Assembly: GCF_003337215.1 (NCBI RefSeq) | Contig: NZ_QPIG01000001.1 | Location: 248,001-312,000, forward strand | Length of the DNA stretch: 64,000 nucleotides | Reading direction: 5' to 3' | Source: Oceanihabitans sediminis | Lineage (GTDB): Bacteria; Bacteroidota; Bacteroidia; Flavobacteriales; Flavobacteriaceae | Part shown: in pieces, positions 39,313 to 49,443 of the stretch | Layout of the letters: every line of letters starts with the position of its first letter | Numbering within the stretch: the first letter of the stretch is position 1 | Made by a program: the position numbers and the translations under genes | The notes under the pieces: generated by a model | The model's database searches: none | Told to the model about the DNA's origin: nothing | Seen by the model: only the letters and a program-made list of their open reading frames with translations

Positions 39313-39340
39313 GACCAAGAAGTCAAAACAAATATAATGA

Positions 39341-39380
39341 AAAAGACCTTTGAAAGCTTATAACTATCCAAAGGTCTTTT
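39341..39380 (-). terminator. Terminator of the act-cta operon
   Basis: A 12-bp perfect stem (39341-39352 with 39369-39380) with a 16-base loop, followed on the minus strand by TTTTTC. It begins 36 bases after the ctaD stop codon and closes the operon actA-F-ctaC-ctaD. Confidence 0.8.
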
Positions 39381-39416
39381 CGTCTTTTTATTTAAATCTG
39401 CTAATGCAGTTTTTAT

Positions 39417-41204
39417 TTAGTGTTGAAGTTCTTCTTCTCCTTCTTTTAAAGGAACGTTTTGCGGAACGAAATCAACATCATGTCCTGGCTTAGAATAATC
39501 ATATGGCCATCTGTAAACATGAGGGATATCTCCTTTCCAGTTTCCGTGGATATGCTTAACTTCAGTAGTCCACTCTAATGTGGTAGATTTCCATGGGTTT
39601 TTAACAGCTCGTTTTCCGTAGAACATAGATGTGAAGAAGTTATATAAGTAAATTAACTGTGCAGCTCCTCCTATTAAAGCAAATACAGTAATGATCACGT
39701 TTGTGTTTGCTAGGTCATCAAATAAAGGGAAAGTTGAGTTTGTATAGTAACGTCTTGGTAAACCAGCCATTCCGATGAAGTGCATTGGGAAGAAAACTCC
39801 ATAAGCACTAATTGCAGTAATCCAGAAGTGAATATAACCTAAGTTTTTATTCATCATTCTACCAAACATTTTTGGATACCAGTGATAGATACCTGCAAAC
39901 ATACCATAGATAGCAGATATACCCATTACTAAGTGGAAGTGAGCAATTACGAAATATGTATCGTGAACGTTAATATCTAATGCTGAATCTCCAAGGATAA
40001 TACCTGTTAAACCACCTGTAATAAATGTAGAAACAAAACCAATAGAGAATACCATTGCAGGGTTCATCTGAATATTACCTTTCCAAATAGTAGTAATCCA
40101 GTTGAATGCTTTTACCGCTGATGGAATAGCAATTAATAATGTAGTAAATGTAAATACAGATCCTAAGAATGGGTTCATTCCTGATACGAACATATGGTGA
40201 CCCCATACGATAGTAGATAAGAATGCAATTGCTAAGATAGAAGCAATCATCGCACGGTAACCGAAAATTGGTTTACGTGAATTAGCTGCCATAATCTCTG
40301 AAACAATTCCCATTGCAGGTAAGATTACGATATATACCTCAGGGTGACCTAAGAACCAGAATAAGTGTTCGAATAAAACTGGCGAACCACCTTGGTAGTG
40401 TAATACCTCACCTTGAATAAAGATATCTGATAAGAAGAAAGAAGTACCGAAACTTCTATCCATTATTAATAATAATGCTGCAGATAATAATACTGGGAAT
40501 GATACAACACCAATAATAGCTGTTACAAAGAAAGCCCATATAGTTAAAGGTAGTCTAGTCATAGACATTCCTTTTGTACGCATGTTTATTACTGTAACAA
40601 TATAGTTTAATGATCCTAATAATGAAGAAGCAATAAAGATAGCCATAGATATTAACCATAAAGTCATACCCATACCAGAACCACCTTGGGCCATTGGTAA
40701 TGCACTTAATGGTGGATAAATTGTCCATCCTGCTGCTGCTGGTCCTGCTTCAACAAAAAGTGAGATTAACATAATAACACTTGATATGAAGAATAACCAA
40801 TAAGACACCATGTTTAGGAAACCGGATGCCATATCACGTGCACCAATTTGTAATGGAATAAGTAAGTTACTAAAAGTACCACTTAAACCAGCTGTAAGTA
40901 CAAAGAATACCATAATGGTACCGTGAATAGTTACTAGTGCTAGATATATATCTGCATCCATCACTCCACCTGGAGCCCATTTTCCTAGTAATGCTTCAAA
41001 TATAACATTAGGCTCTTCTGGCCATGCAATTTGAATACGGAACATTAGTGACATAATTACCCCAATAATTCCCATAAGAGTACCAGTAATTAGGTACTGC
41101 TTAGCAATCATTTTGTGGTCCATACTAAATATATATTTAGTCATGAACGTTTCTTTATGATGGTGCTCTGCGTGTGCTTCGTGTGTATCTGCGTGTGCTG
41201 ACAT
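39417..41204 (-). CDS. ctaD: Cytochrome c oxidase subunit I
   Basis: A 595-aa haem-copper oxidase subunit I with about 12-13 TM helices. The CuB/tyrosine region is HPEVYIVILPAMG, the following histidine pair is WGHHMF, and the haem ligands are in HDTYFVIAHFHLVMG. It reduces O2 at the haem a3-CuB site and pumps protons. The first 20 residues hold six histidines (MSAHADTHEAHAEHHH) and the tail is acidic. It is the last gene of the act operon. Subunits III and IV are encoded about 20 kb away in this window. Confidence 0.96.
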   Translation of the reverse strand: MSAHADTHEAHAEHHHKETFMTKYIFSMDHKMIAKQYLITGTLMGIIGVIMSLMFRIQIAWPEEPNVIFEALLGKWAPGGVMDADIYLALVTIHGTIMVFFVLTAGLSGTFSNLLIPLQIGARDMASGFLNMVSYWLFFISSVIMLISLFVEAGPAAAGWTIYPPLSALPMAQGGSGMGMTLWLISMAIFIASSLLGSLNYIVTVINMRTKGMSMTRLPLTIWAFFVTAIIGVVSFPVLLSAALLLIMDRSFGTSFFLSDIFIQGEVLHYQGGSPVLFEHLFWFLGHPEVYIVILPAMGIVSEIMAANSRKPIFGYRAMIASILAIAFLSTIVWGHHMFVSGMNPFLGSVFTFTTLLIAIPSAVKAFNWITTIWKGNIQMNPAMVFSIGFVSTFITGGLTGIILGDSALDINVHDTYFVIAHFHLVMGISAIYGMFAGIYHWYPKMFGRMMNKNLGYIHFWITAISAYGVFFPMHFIGMAGLPRRYYTNSTFPLFDDLANTNVIITVFALIGGAAQLIYLYNFFTSMFYGKRAVKNPWKSTTLEWTTEVKHIHGNWKGDIPHVYRWPYDYSKPGHDVDFVPQNVPLKEGEEELQH

Positions 41205-41232
41205 AATTTAATATTCTTTTGTCTTATTAAAT

Positions 41233-42300
41233 TTAGTTAATTAATGAGTTTTTGAAAGTTTTTTGTTCTTTCATCCATGCATCAAACTCTTCTTGAGTTT
41301 CAACAATAATATTCATTTGCATATTGTAATGAGATTTACCACAAATCTTATTACATAATATTAAATAATCAAACTCATATCTCTCAAGAGGCTGTTCACC
41401 TTTAGCGATTAACTCTTCACTTTTTTCTGCTCTGATTTTGTTGATTTTAGCAACTTTATCAATCATATCTGGAGTTTGTCTCATCTCAGCAGTTGTAATT
41501 GTTGGAGTAAATCCAAACTGAGTAACCATTCCAGGAACACAGTTCATTTGCGCTCTAAAGTGAGGCATATATGCAGAGTGTAAAACATCTTGTGAACGTA
41601 TTTTGAATAATACTGGACGACCTACTGGTAAATGTACTTCAGATACAATTACGTCATCTTGTGCATTAGGGTCAGACTCATCAACACCTAAGATATTAGC
41701 TCTATCTATATCGATTAAACGTACGTTTGCTTTTCCTAAGGTATTATCTGCTCCACCATATCTAGCTTTCCAGCTAAATTGTTGTGCATATAATTCAACT
41801 ACAATAGGATCATCGTCTTCGCTTACATTCATAATCGTATTCCAAGTAAATAATCCGTAGATAATTAAACCAGATAATACAACTACAGGAATTACAGTCC
41901 AGATAAATTCTAAGGTATTGTTATCTGCATAGAATAATGCAGTTTTACCTTTTTCTCCTTTATACTTATAAGCAAAGTAGTGTAAAAGAAATTGTGTTAT
42001 TATTTGTACGATAAAGATTACTGCAAGAGAGATAACCATCAAGTTATCAATTTGAGCACCATGTTCTGAAGCAGCATTAGAAAGAAGAGGTAAATCTCCT
42101 AACTCTACTACACTCCAAATTGTAATGATATAAATGAAAGCTAAGAAGCCCATCATTAAATATCCGTTTATGGCATTATCCTTATCTGTAGCAATTTGGT
42201 CGTTTGATTTACCTACTTGAGCTAAATCAAAGATCTTAACCAGTTGCCATATGGCAATTGCTATACATACTAAAACTAAAATTGTTAATAAAGCAGTCAT
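41233..42300 (-). CDS. ctaC: Cytochrome c oxidase subunit II with CuA site
   Basis: A 355-aa subunit II. The extended N-terminal part has two extra TM helices (about 3-20 and 48-65) before the usual pair (about 88-110, 132-152). The soluble CuA domain has H241 and the motif C316-N-K-I-C320-G-K-S-H324-Y-N-M327, so all CuA ligands are present. It takes electrons from a c-type cytochrome and passes them to haem a. It follows actF by 29 bases and precedes ctaD by 28. Position 318 is Lys where many relatives have Glu, which only uses its backbone as ligand. Confidence 0.95.
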   Translation of the reverse strand: MTALLTILVLVCIAIAIWQLVKIFDLAQVGKSNDQIATDKDNAINGYLMMGFLAFIYIITIWSVVELGDLPLLSNAASEHGAQIDNLMVISLAVIFIVQIITQFLLHYFAYKYKGEKGKTALFYADNNTLEFIWTVIPVVVLSGLIIYGLFTWNTIMNVSEDDDPIVVELYAQQFSWKARYGGADNTLGKANVRLIDIDRANILGVDESDPNAQDDVIVSEVHLPVGRPVLFKIRSQDVLHSAYMPHFRAQMNCVPGMVTQFGFTPTITTAEMRQTPDMIDKVAKINKIRAEKSEELIAKGEQPLERYEFDYLILCNKICGKSHYNMQMNIIVETQEEFDAWMKEQKTFKNSLIN

Positions 42301-42329
42301 TTTTGTCTATCGTCTTTATTTATATTTTA

Positions 42330-43643
42330 TTAATAATGGAAATTTTCACTTTCTTTTATGAAAGGATTTCTCTTTGGTAGTAATGGTGCTTTTGTTAAAG
42401 CATTAAATACTATAAATATGAATAATCCTGCAAATAAAAGTACTGAGCTAATCTCAGGAATTCCTATTGACCATCTATCACCTACAGTAGCTGGCATAAT
42501 CATCGTATAAACATCTACATAATGACCAACTAATATGATAACACCAGTCATAACTACGAACCAAGGAAGACGTTTGTAATCACTGTTCATTAACATTAAG
42601 AATGGGAACACTAAGTTTAGAACTACCATACCAAAGAATGGTAATTTATAATCGTTTACTCTTGCAACAAAATAAGTAACCTCTTCTGGAATGTTTGCGT
42701 ACCAGATTAACATGAACTGAGAGAACCATAAGTAAGCCCAGAAAATACTGAATCCGAACATGAATTTAGCTAAATCATGTAAGTGACTATCATTTACATG
42801 CTCTAAATATCCTCTAGATTTTAAGTAAAGAGTTATAAATGCAATAACAGTAATTCCACTTACTAACATTCCTGCTAATACGTACCATCCAAATAATGTA
42901 GAGAACCAGTGAGGGTCAACACTCATAATCCAATCCCATGACATCATAGATTCTGTATATAAGAAGAATACTAAGAATGCTGCAGAAATACGGAATGCTT
43001 TTTTAAAGTTTCTGTTGTCTTCAGCTGTATCTTGAGCGATGGAAAATTTACGTACAAAGTGGCTATAAAGAACCCAACCACCTAAATAAATGATACCTCT
43101 AATTAAGAAGCCCCATACATTTAACCAACCAGCTTTACCTTGAATTAATTTATCGTGAGCTACTACTTCAGGATCCATCCAAACAAAAATATTGTTGTGT
43201 CCTATAAAGTGTGAAGCACCAGCTATTATTAATACGATTAAACCTCCTGGTAAAAGATAAGTTGAAATACCTTCCATAACACGGAATAATACTGGAGACC
43301 AACCTGCTTGTGATGCTCTTTGCACTGCGTAGAATGCTAAAACACCTAAAGCAATCATCATAAAGAAGAATGCTGCTACATAAATTGCAGCCCAAGGTCT
43401 ATTTGCTATTTGATGCTGTACATGTTCTACATGTTTTTTGTGTTGATCAGCTTTAGCTTCTGCTGTTATAGCGTGTGTATCATCTGCATGTGCTACTTCT
43501 TCGCCATGGTGTTCATCAGCGAGTATTGTTTCTACTTCTTCAAAAGATTTATGAGAAGTCATAAAACCATAACCAACACCTAATAATCCTAAAATTATTA
43601 GTGCAATTGAAAATGTCTTTAATTTATTTGAGAATGTGTACAT
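42330..43643 (-). CDS. actF: Alternative complex III, integral membrane subunit ActF
   Basis: A 437-aa protein with about ten TM helices and the ActF pattern (paralogous to ActC/NrfD; W-rich helices, WDWIMSVDPHWFSTLFGWYV). It is one of the two large membrane subunits of the quinol oxidase complex. A His-rich region between TM1 and TM2 (residues about 31-77, nine His) is exposed and could bind metal. The start is the ATG at 43643. It precedes ctaC by 29 bases. Confidence 0.92.
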   Translation of the reverse strand: MYTFSNKLKTFSIALIILGLLGVGYGFMTSHKSFEEVETILADEHHGEEVAHADDTHAITAEAKADQHKKHVEHVQHQIANRPWAAIYVAAFFFMMIALGVLAFYAVQRASQAGWSPVLFRVMEGISTYLLPGGLIVLIIAGASHFIGHNNIFVWMDPEVVAHDKLIQGKAGWLNVWGFLIRGIIYLGGWVLYSHFVRKFSIAQDTAEDNRNFKKAFRISAAFLVFFLYTESMMSWDWIMSVDPHWFSTLFGWYVLAGMLVSGITVIAFITLYLKSRGYLEHVNDSHLHDLAKFMFGFSIFWAYLWFSQFMLIWYANIPEEVTYFVARVNDYKLPFFGMVVLNLVFPFLMLMNSDYKRLPWFVVMTGVIILVGHYVDVYTMIMPATVGDRWSIGIPEISSVLLFAGLFIFIVFNALTKAPLLPKRNPFIKESENFHY

Positions 43644-43668
43644 ATCTATATATAAACTTTATATGATC

Positions 43669-44226
43669 TTATTTTTCTAAATCTGCTTTCAACTTTAAAA
43701 CATAAGCAACAACTTGCCAACGCTCTTCTTCATTAAGTTGATTTGCGTAAGAACCCATTGCATTTTTACCATAATAAATAGTATGGTAAGTACTTCCTTC
43801 GGTAATTGCTCTACCAACATCTGCATAACTTGGGATACCTAGTATTTTTTCACGTTTTACTAAGTTACCTTGCCCTGCACCTTTGTTACCATGGCAAATA
43901 CCACAATAAATATCATACAATTCTTTACCTCTTGGTGTATCGATTTCTGAAGAATCTAAAGGACTTTTTAAATTAGCTTTAGCATATTCAAAACCTTCCG
44001 GTGTATTTTCTATTTCAAAAGGAGTATATCCTCTTGGTATTGTACCGTCTACTGGTAATTGAGCTGCTACCCCATTTGCAAAGGCATCAGACTCGCTATA
44101 CGTTTCATAAGGTACAGCTTCGTACATATTAGGAAAAAACTGATAGTTTGGTCTTGAATTTTTTTGACAAGATACTACCGAACTTACCACTATTACTAAT
44201 ACAAATATTTTGATTAAATTCTTCAT
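43669..44226 (-). CDS. actE: Alternative complex III, cytochrome c subunit ActE
   Basis: A 185-aa lipoprotein. The lipobox SVVSC gives lipid-linked C20, and one haem site CGICH stands at 108-112 in a mono-haem cytochrome c domain. It is the electron exit subunit of the complex. I take the ATG at 44226, one base after the actD stop; a longer frame upstream begins with TTG and would overlap actD. Length and order agree with ActE of Bacteroidota. Confidence 0.93.
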   Translation of the reverse strand: MKNLIKIFVLVIVVSSVVSCQKNSRPNYQFFPNMYEAVPYETYSESDAFANGVAAQLPVDGTIPRGYTPFEIENTPEGFEYAKANLKSPLDSSEIDTPRGKELYDIYCGICHGNKGAGQGNLVKREKILGIPSYADVGRAITEGSTYHTIYYGKNAMGSYANQLNEEERWQVVAYVLKLKADLEK

Positions 44227-44227
44227 A

Positions 44228-44764
44228 TTAATGTTCATCTTCTTTTTCAATAATATTAACTTCTACAGCTCCGGTTTCTTTTAATAATTTGGTTAGCGCT
44301 TCTTCATTATTATGAACAGCAATCTCCATTAAAAAGTGATCATCTGTAGTTCTTGGATCTGGGTTTTCAGCATCTTTAAATGGCCATAATCTACTACGTA
44401 AGTAAAAAGTGATTACCATTAAGTGAGCTGCAAAAAATACCGTTAACTCAAACATGATAGGTACAAAAGCCGGCATGTTTTCAATAAAGCTAAAACTTGG
44501 TTTACCACCAATGTTTTGAGGCCAATCTTCAATCATAATGTATTTCATCATGAATATTGATACTGCTAAACCTACAGCTCCATATAAGAATGCAGTGATA
44601 GCTAATCTTGTTGGCGCTAAGCCCATTGCCTTGTCTAGTCCGTGAACTGGAAAAGGAGTATATATTTCTTCAATGTGGTGTTTCTCTGCCCTTACACTTT
44701 TAACGGCATTCATTAAAACATCATCATCTGTATAAATAGCGTGTATTACTTTAGACGTTTCCAT
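44228..44764 (-). CDS. actD: Alternative complex III, membrane subunit ActD (DUF3341)
   Basis: A 178-aa protein with the DUF3341 pattern and two TM helices (about 55-75 and 95-118), starting with a cytoplasmic IHAIYTDDDVLMNAV domain. ActD is a small peripheral-membrane part of the complex with no cofactor. It starts 5 bases after actC and ends one base before the actE start, so the operon is tightly packed. Confidence 0.92.
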   Translation of the reverse strand: METSKVIHAIYTDDDVLMNAVKSVRAEKHHIEEIYTPFPVHGLDKAMGLAPTRLAITAFLYGAVGLAVSIFMMKYIMIEDWPQNIGGKPSFSFIENMPAFVPIMFELTVFFAAHLMVITFYLRSRLWPFKDAENPDPRTTDDHFLMEIAVHNNEEALTKLLKETGAVEVNIIEKEDEH

Positions 44765-44769
44765 ATTAC

Positions 44770-46227
44770 TTACTCGTCGTTTTTAGTTTTGTTAACTTGT
44801 GCTCCAGAAGTTCTTGCATCTACTCCAGTTCCTACTAAACTATCTCCTCTTTCTCTGATAGTTTTGTATTTATCTCCAGAAGATTTTAATATAGTTTTCA
44901 CCTCTGCTTGTGCAATTACAGGGAATGTTCTTGAGTATAATAAGAATAATACAAAGAAGAATCCTATTGTACCAATAAAGATACCTATATCAATAAACGT
45001 TGGAGAGAACATTGTCCATGAAGATGGTAAGAAGTCTCTATGTAATGAAGTTACGATAATTACGAAACGCTCGAACCACATTCCAATATTTACTACAATA
45101 GAGATTACGAATGAGAACATGATACTTGTTCTTAGTTTCTTGAACCACATGAATTGCGGAGAGAACACGTTACAAGTCATCATTGCCCAGTAAGCCCACC
45201 AGTAAGGTCCTGTTGCTCTATTTAAGAAAGCATATTGCTCAAACTCTACACCAGAATACCAAGCGATAAATAACTCAGTAATATAAGCCACACCTACAAT
45301 AGATCCCGTAATCATGATTACGATATTCATTAACTCGATGTGTTGTATTGTAATATAATCTTCTAGGTTAGATACTTTTCTCATAATAATAAGAAGCGTA
45401 TTTACCATTGCAAATCCTGAGAATACCGCACCTGCAACGAAGTAAGGAGGGAAGATTGTTGTATGCCATCCTGGTATAACAGAAGTTGCGAAGTCAAAAG
45501 ATACAATTGTATGTACTGAAAGTACTAAAGGAGTTGCTAATCCAGCAAGTACTAAAGATACTTCTTCAAAACGTTGCCAATCTTTAGCTCTACCAGACCA
45601 ACCGAAACTTAATAAAGAATAGATTTTCTTTTGGAAAGGTTTTACAGCTCTGTCTCTAATCATTGCAAAATCTGGTAATAAACCTGTCCACCAGAAAACT
45701 AGGGATACAGATAAATACGTAGAAATTGCGAATACATCCCAAAGTAGCGGTGAGTTAAAGTTTACCCACAGAGATCCAAATTGGTTTGGAATTGGTAATA
45801 CCCAGTAACCTAACCAAGGTCTTCCCATGTGAATAAGCGGGAATAAACCAGCTTGAACTACTGCGAAAATTGTCATCGCTTCTGCAGAACGGTTAATTGC
45901 CATTCTCCATTTTTGACGGAAAAGTAAAAGTACTGCAGAAATAAGTGTTCCTGCGTGACCAATTCCTACCCACCAAACAAAGTTTGTAATATCCCAGGCC
46001 CAACCAATGGTTTTATTTAAACCCCAAGTTCCAATACCTGTAGATATCGTGTATAGTATACATCCTATTCCCCAAAGAAAAGCAACTAATGCTATAGAAA
46101 ATACTATCCACCATTGTTTATTTGCTTTACCTTCTATAGGTCTAGACACATCAACAGTAACATCGTGATATGATTTTTCCCCTGTAACTAAAGGTCTTCT
46201 AATAGGTGCTTCGTAATGAGACGCCAT
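44770..46227 (-). CDS. actC: Alternative complex III, NrfD/PsrC-like quinol-binding subunit ActC
   Basis: A 485-aa NrfD-family protein with about ten TM helices that binds the quinol. Conserved WWVGIGHAGTLISAVLLL and PWLGYW segments match ActC. It works with ActB and ActF. The gene follows actB by 31 bases. Size, order and N-terminus (MASHYEAPIRRPLVTG) agree with this family. Confidence 0.94.
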   Translation of the reverse strand: MASHYEAPIRRPLVTGEKSYHDVTVDVSRPIEGKANKQWWIVFSIALVAFLWGIGCILYTISTGIGTWGLNKTIGWAWDITNFVWWVGIGHAGTLISAVLLLFRQKWRMAINRSAEAMTIFAVVQAGLFPLIHMGRPWLGYWVLPIPNQFGSLWVNFNSPLLWDVFAISTYLSVSLVFWWTGLLPDFAMIRDRAVKPFQKKIYSLLSFGWSGRAKDWQRFEEVSLVLAGLATPLVLSVHTIVSFDFATSVIPGWHTTIFPPYFVAGAVFSGFAMVNTLLIIMRKVSNLEDYITIQHIELMNIVIMITGSIVGVAYITELFIAWYSGVEFEQYAFLNRATGPYWWAYWAMMTCNVFSPQFMWFKKLRTSIMFSFVISIVVNIGMWFERFVIIVTSLHRDFLPSSWTMFSPTFIDIGIFIGTIGFFFVLFLLYSRTFPVIAQAEVKTILKSSGDKYKTIRERGDSLVGTGVDARTSGAQVNKTKNDE

Positions 46228-46258
46228 AATGCTTTATAATTGTTTCTTAATTAATCTT

Positions 46259-49200
46259 TTATGCTTCAGTTGTATTTCTCACTTTCGTATGGTACAGCAC
46301 GTTTGGCTGAGTTCCAACATACTCTAATAAGTGATACTTACGTTTATCTTCTCTAAGTTTTGCAACTTTAGAATCTTTATCGTTTATATCTCCAAATACC
46401 ATTGCTCCGTTACCACAAGCTGCAGAACATGCTGTTTGGAATTCACCGTCTTTAATCTCACGTCCTTCACGCTTAGCATCAAGAATTGTTTTTTGTGTTT
46501 TTTGGATACACATAGAACATTTCTCCATAACTCCACGAGAACGTACTACTACGTCTGGGTTTAATACCATACGACCTAAATCATCGTTCATGTGGTAATC
46601 AAACTCATCGTTTTGGCTATATAAGAACCAGTTGAATCGACGTACTTTATAAGGACAGTTGTTTGCACAGTAACGAGTACCTACACAACGGTTATAAGCC
46701 ATGTGGTTTTGACCTTGACGACCATGAGAGGTTGCTGCAACAGGACAAACTGTTTCACAAGGTGCGTGGTTACAGTGCTGACACATTACTGGTTGGAAAG
46801 CTACTTGAGGATTCTCAGAAGCTTGCTCTAATTCACCAAATTCACTTAATGAACTACTTAAACCAGAAATATTGTTTTTCTTTTCTAAATCGTCACCGAA
46901 AGATTCTTCAGAAGAATAGTATCTATCAATACGTAACCAGTGCATATCACGGCTTCTTCTCATTTCTTCTTTACCTACAACAGGAACGTTGTTTTCAGAG
47001 TGACAAGCAATAACACATGCTCCACAACCTGTACAAGCGTTTAAGTCGATAGATAAGTTGAAATGGTGACCAATAGAACGATCGAAATCATCCCATAGGT
47101 TTGCATCTTTTGATGTTACTGGAATTTCTTCGTGGTTATAAGACACTACAGGAACAGCATTCCATTCCTTTTTATCTTTCGTATTAAATATCTCTAGAGT
47201 AGTTTCTCTAATGATATCTCCACGACCCATTAATGTATTATGTAATTGTACACAAGCAAATTCATGCTCACCAGATACTACATTTATAGTAACGTCTGTT
47301 TGTACATTTTTAAAGTCTTTGTATAAAGGATATGCATTCGTTCCCGTTTGCATTTCTTCTTTTAAACCATTTGTTCTACCAAAACCGAAAGAGAATCCTA
47401 AGGTTCCGTTAGCTTGACCTGGTTGAATAATTACAGGAACAGTAACTGTTTGTCCGTTTACTGTTAATTCAACTAAGCTAGAGTTTAAACCACCTGTTGC
47501 AACATGCCAGTTTTTAACACCAAGTTTCTTAGCGTCAGCACTAGACATTGTTAAGTAGTTATCCCAAGTTGTTCTTGTAATTGGATCCGGGAACTCTTGT
47601 AACCATGGGTTATTAGCTTGTTGTCCGTCTCCCATACCTACTTTGGTATATAATACTAACTCGAATTCTGAAGCTTTAACTGAATTTGCTAAATCTCTAG
47701 CTGCATTTCCTGCTGATGGAGCAGTTTCTTCTGTTTCAACAGCTTCAGAAGCAATATCTTCAACCGTTGAAGCTCCTCCAACAAATACACCATCGTGTAA
47801 AGCTTTGTTGTAAGAAGATCCGTTAAGTATGTTTGTTTTCCAAGTTTCCTTGATATAATCTGCATACGAAGTATCATTTCCAATCCATTTCAATAAGGAA
47901 TCTTGGAATTGTCTTGTATCAAATAAAGGTCGGATTGTTGGTTGCATTAAAGCATAGTGCCCTTTCTTCATTTCAACATCTCCCCAAGACTCTAAGTAGT
48001 GAGGTGCTGCTGCAATATAAGTAGTAGCTAAAGCAGTTTCATCTGCTTTCATGCTAAAGGTAACCGAAGTTTCCGTGTTTTTTAATCCTTCTGCAAATTC
48101 AGAAGCATTTGGTAATGTATATAATGGATTTACTCCACTCATGATTAAAGCTCCTACTTTTCCTGCTTTCATATCAGCAATTAAAGTATTTACCGCTTTA
48201 TCATTTCCTTGTCTTGTTTTGATAGGTGTTTTTGGATCGAATGCTTTAGAGTTTAAAGCTTCGTTGATTTCAAAAACAACTGTTTGTGCATTTACATCTT
48301 GTAAACCTGTTACAACAACTGCACTACTACCAGCTTTTTTAAGTTGTGAAGCTGCTTGTTGTACAACTTTATCAACTCCTTCTGGTAATTGTCCTGAAAC
48401 AGAACCTCCAACTATATAAGAATGTAATTTAGCTAAAGCTATTTTTTGTTGACTTACTGTTAAAGGAACACGTTTATCTGCATTTGCACCAGCTAAAGAC
48501 ATGTTAGATTCAAACTGAATATGACGAGACATTTTTCCGTTTTCAGGAATTCTGTTCTTCGCATAGCCAGAGTCAAATCCTCCTCCTTGCCAATCTCCTA
48601 AGAAGTCTGCACCAACAGACACAATAGTCATTGCTTTAGAAAAATCGTAATTAGCTAAACCACGTTCACCGTACTTAGCTTGGTAAGCATCTAATGCAGC
48701 AGATTCTGAAACAGCATCATAAACTACATGACGAACATTACCGTATTTTTCTTTAAATTCTGAAATTAACTTAGAAGTTGATGGACTGGCAAAAGTTTGT
48801 GTTAATAACACAATATCCTTATCGGATCCTTTTAAATCCTCCAGTTTTTGCATGACATTTTTATCCAACTCCGTCCATGAGATATAATCCTCTCCATGAA
48901 CTGGACCTTGAACTCTTAAACTATCATACAATCCTAAAACCGAAGCGTTTACTCTAGCATTAGCGTTTCCGTTAGAAACAGCCATAGTATTGTTTTCGAT
49001 TTTAATAGGACGACCTTCGCGAGTCTTAACTAAAACAGATGCAAAGTCAAATCCGTCTGCAATGGTAGTTGCATAGTAGTTTGCTACACCAGGAATAATA
49101 GTATCTGGTTGCACTACATAAGGAATTGACTTAATAACTGGCCCTTCACAGGCAGCAAGAGATGCTGCAGCTGTACTAAAACCAACATATTTTAAGAAAT

Positions 49201-49360
49201 CACGACGTGTAGTAGTAGACGCTTCTAATGTATCTTTATCTCCTAAAAATTCATCAGTAGGTATTTCTTCTACAAATTCGTTTTGTTTTAGCGCCTCAAC
49301 AATAGAACTATTTTCGTTTAGCTCCTCAACACTTTTCCAGTATTTCTTGTTTGATGACAT
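46259..49360 (-). CDS. actB: Alternative complex III, Fe-S subunit ActB (Tat-variant-translocated molybdopterin-oxidoreductase-like)
   Basis: A 1033-aa protein. A twin-arginine signal is at 52-53 (TRRDFLKYVGF), followed by C71 in a possible lipobox (SLAACEG). The middle part (about 75-760) is a molybdopterin-oxidoreductase-like domain that has lost its cofactor in this family. The C-terminal part (about 780-1020) has four cysteine clusters: CTGCGACVIAC, CQHCNHAPCETVC, CVGTRYCANNC and CSMC..CSAAC, giving three 4Fe-4S and one 3Fe-4S. It passes electrons from quinol to ActA/ActE. It follows actA by about 83 bases. Confidence 0.95.
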   Translation of the reverse strand: MSSNKKYWKSVEELNENSSIVEALKQNEFVEEIPTDEFLGDKDTLEASTTTRRDFLKYVGFSTAAASLAACEGPVIKSIPYVVQPDTIIPGVANYYATTIADGFDFASVLVKTREGRPIKIENNTMAVSNGNANARVNASVLGLYDSLRVQGPVHGEDYISWTELDKNVMQKLEDLKGSDKDIVLLTQTFASPSTSKLISEFKEKYGNVRHVVYDAVSESAALDAYQAKYGERGLANYDFSKAMTIVSVGADFLGDWQGGGFDSGYAKNRIPENGKMSRHIQFESNMSLAGANADKRVPLTVSQQKIALAKLHSYIVGGSVSGQLPEGVDKVVQQAASQLKKAGSSAVVVTGLQDVNAQTVVFEINEALNSKAFDPKTPIKTRQGNDKAVNTLIADMKAGKVGALIMSGVNPLYTLPNASEFAEGLKNTETSVTFSMKADETALATTYIAAAPHYLESWGDVEMKKGHYALMQPTIRPLFDTRQFQDSLLKWIGNDTSYADYIKETWKTNILNGSSYNKALHDGVFVGGASTVEDIASEAVETEETAPSAGNAARDLANSVKASEFELVLYTKVGMGDGQQANNPWLQEFPDPITRTTWDNYLTMSSADAKKLGVKNWHVATGGLNSSLVELTVNGQTVTVPVIIQPGQANGTLGFSFGFGRTNGLKEEMQTGTNAYPLYKDFKNVQTDVTINVVSGEHEFACVQLHNTLMGRGDIIRETTLEIFNTKDKKEWNAVPVVSYNHEEIPVTSKDANLWDDFDRSIGHHFNLSIDLNACTGCGACVIACHSENNVPVVGKEEMRRSRDMHWLRIDRYYSSEESFGDDLEKKNNISGLSSSLSEFGELEQASENPQVAFQPVMCQHCNHAPCETVCPVAATSHGRQGQNHMAYNRCVGTRYCANNCPYKVRRFNWFLYSQNDEFDYHMNDDLGRMVLNPDVVVRSRGVMEKCSMCIQKTQKTILDAKREGREIKDGEFQTACSAACGNGAMVFGDINDKDSKVAKLREDKRKYHLLEYVGTQPNVLYHTKVRNTTEA

Positions 49361-49443
49361 ATTATATAATTGAATTACTTCTTATTATTAATTTTTATTT
49401 CTCTTAAAGAGATTTCGATTTTTCAGAAATTACTAAAACAATA

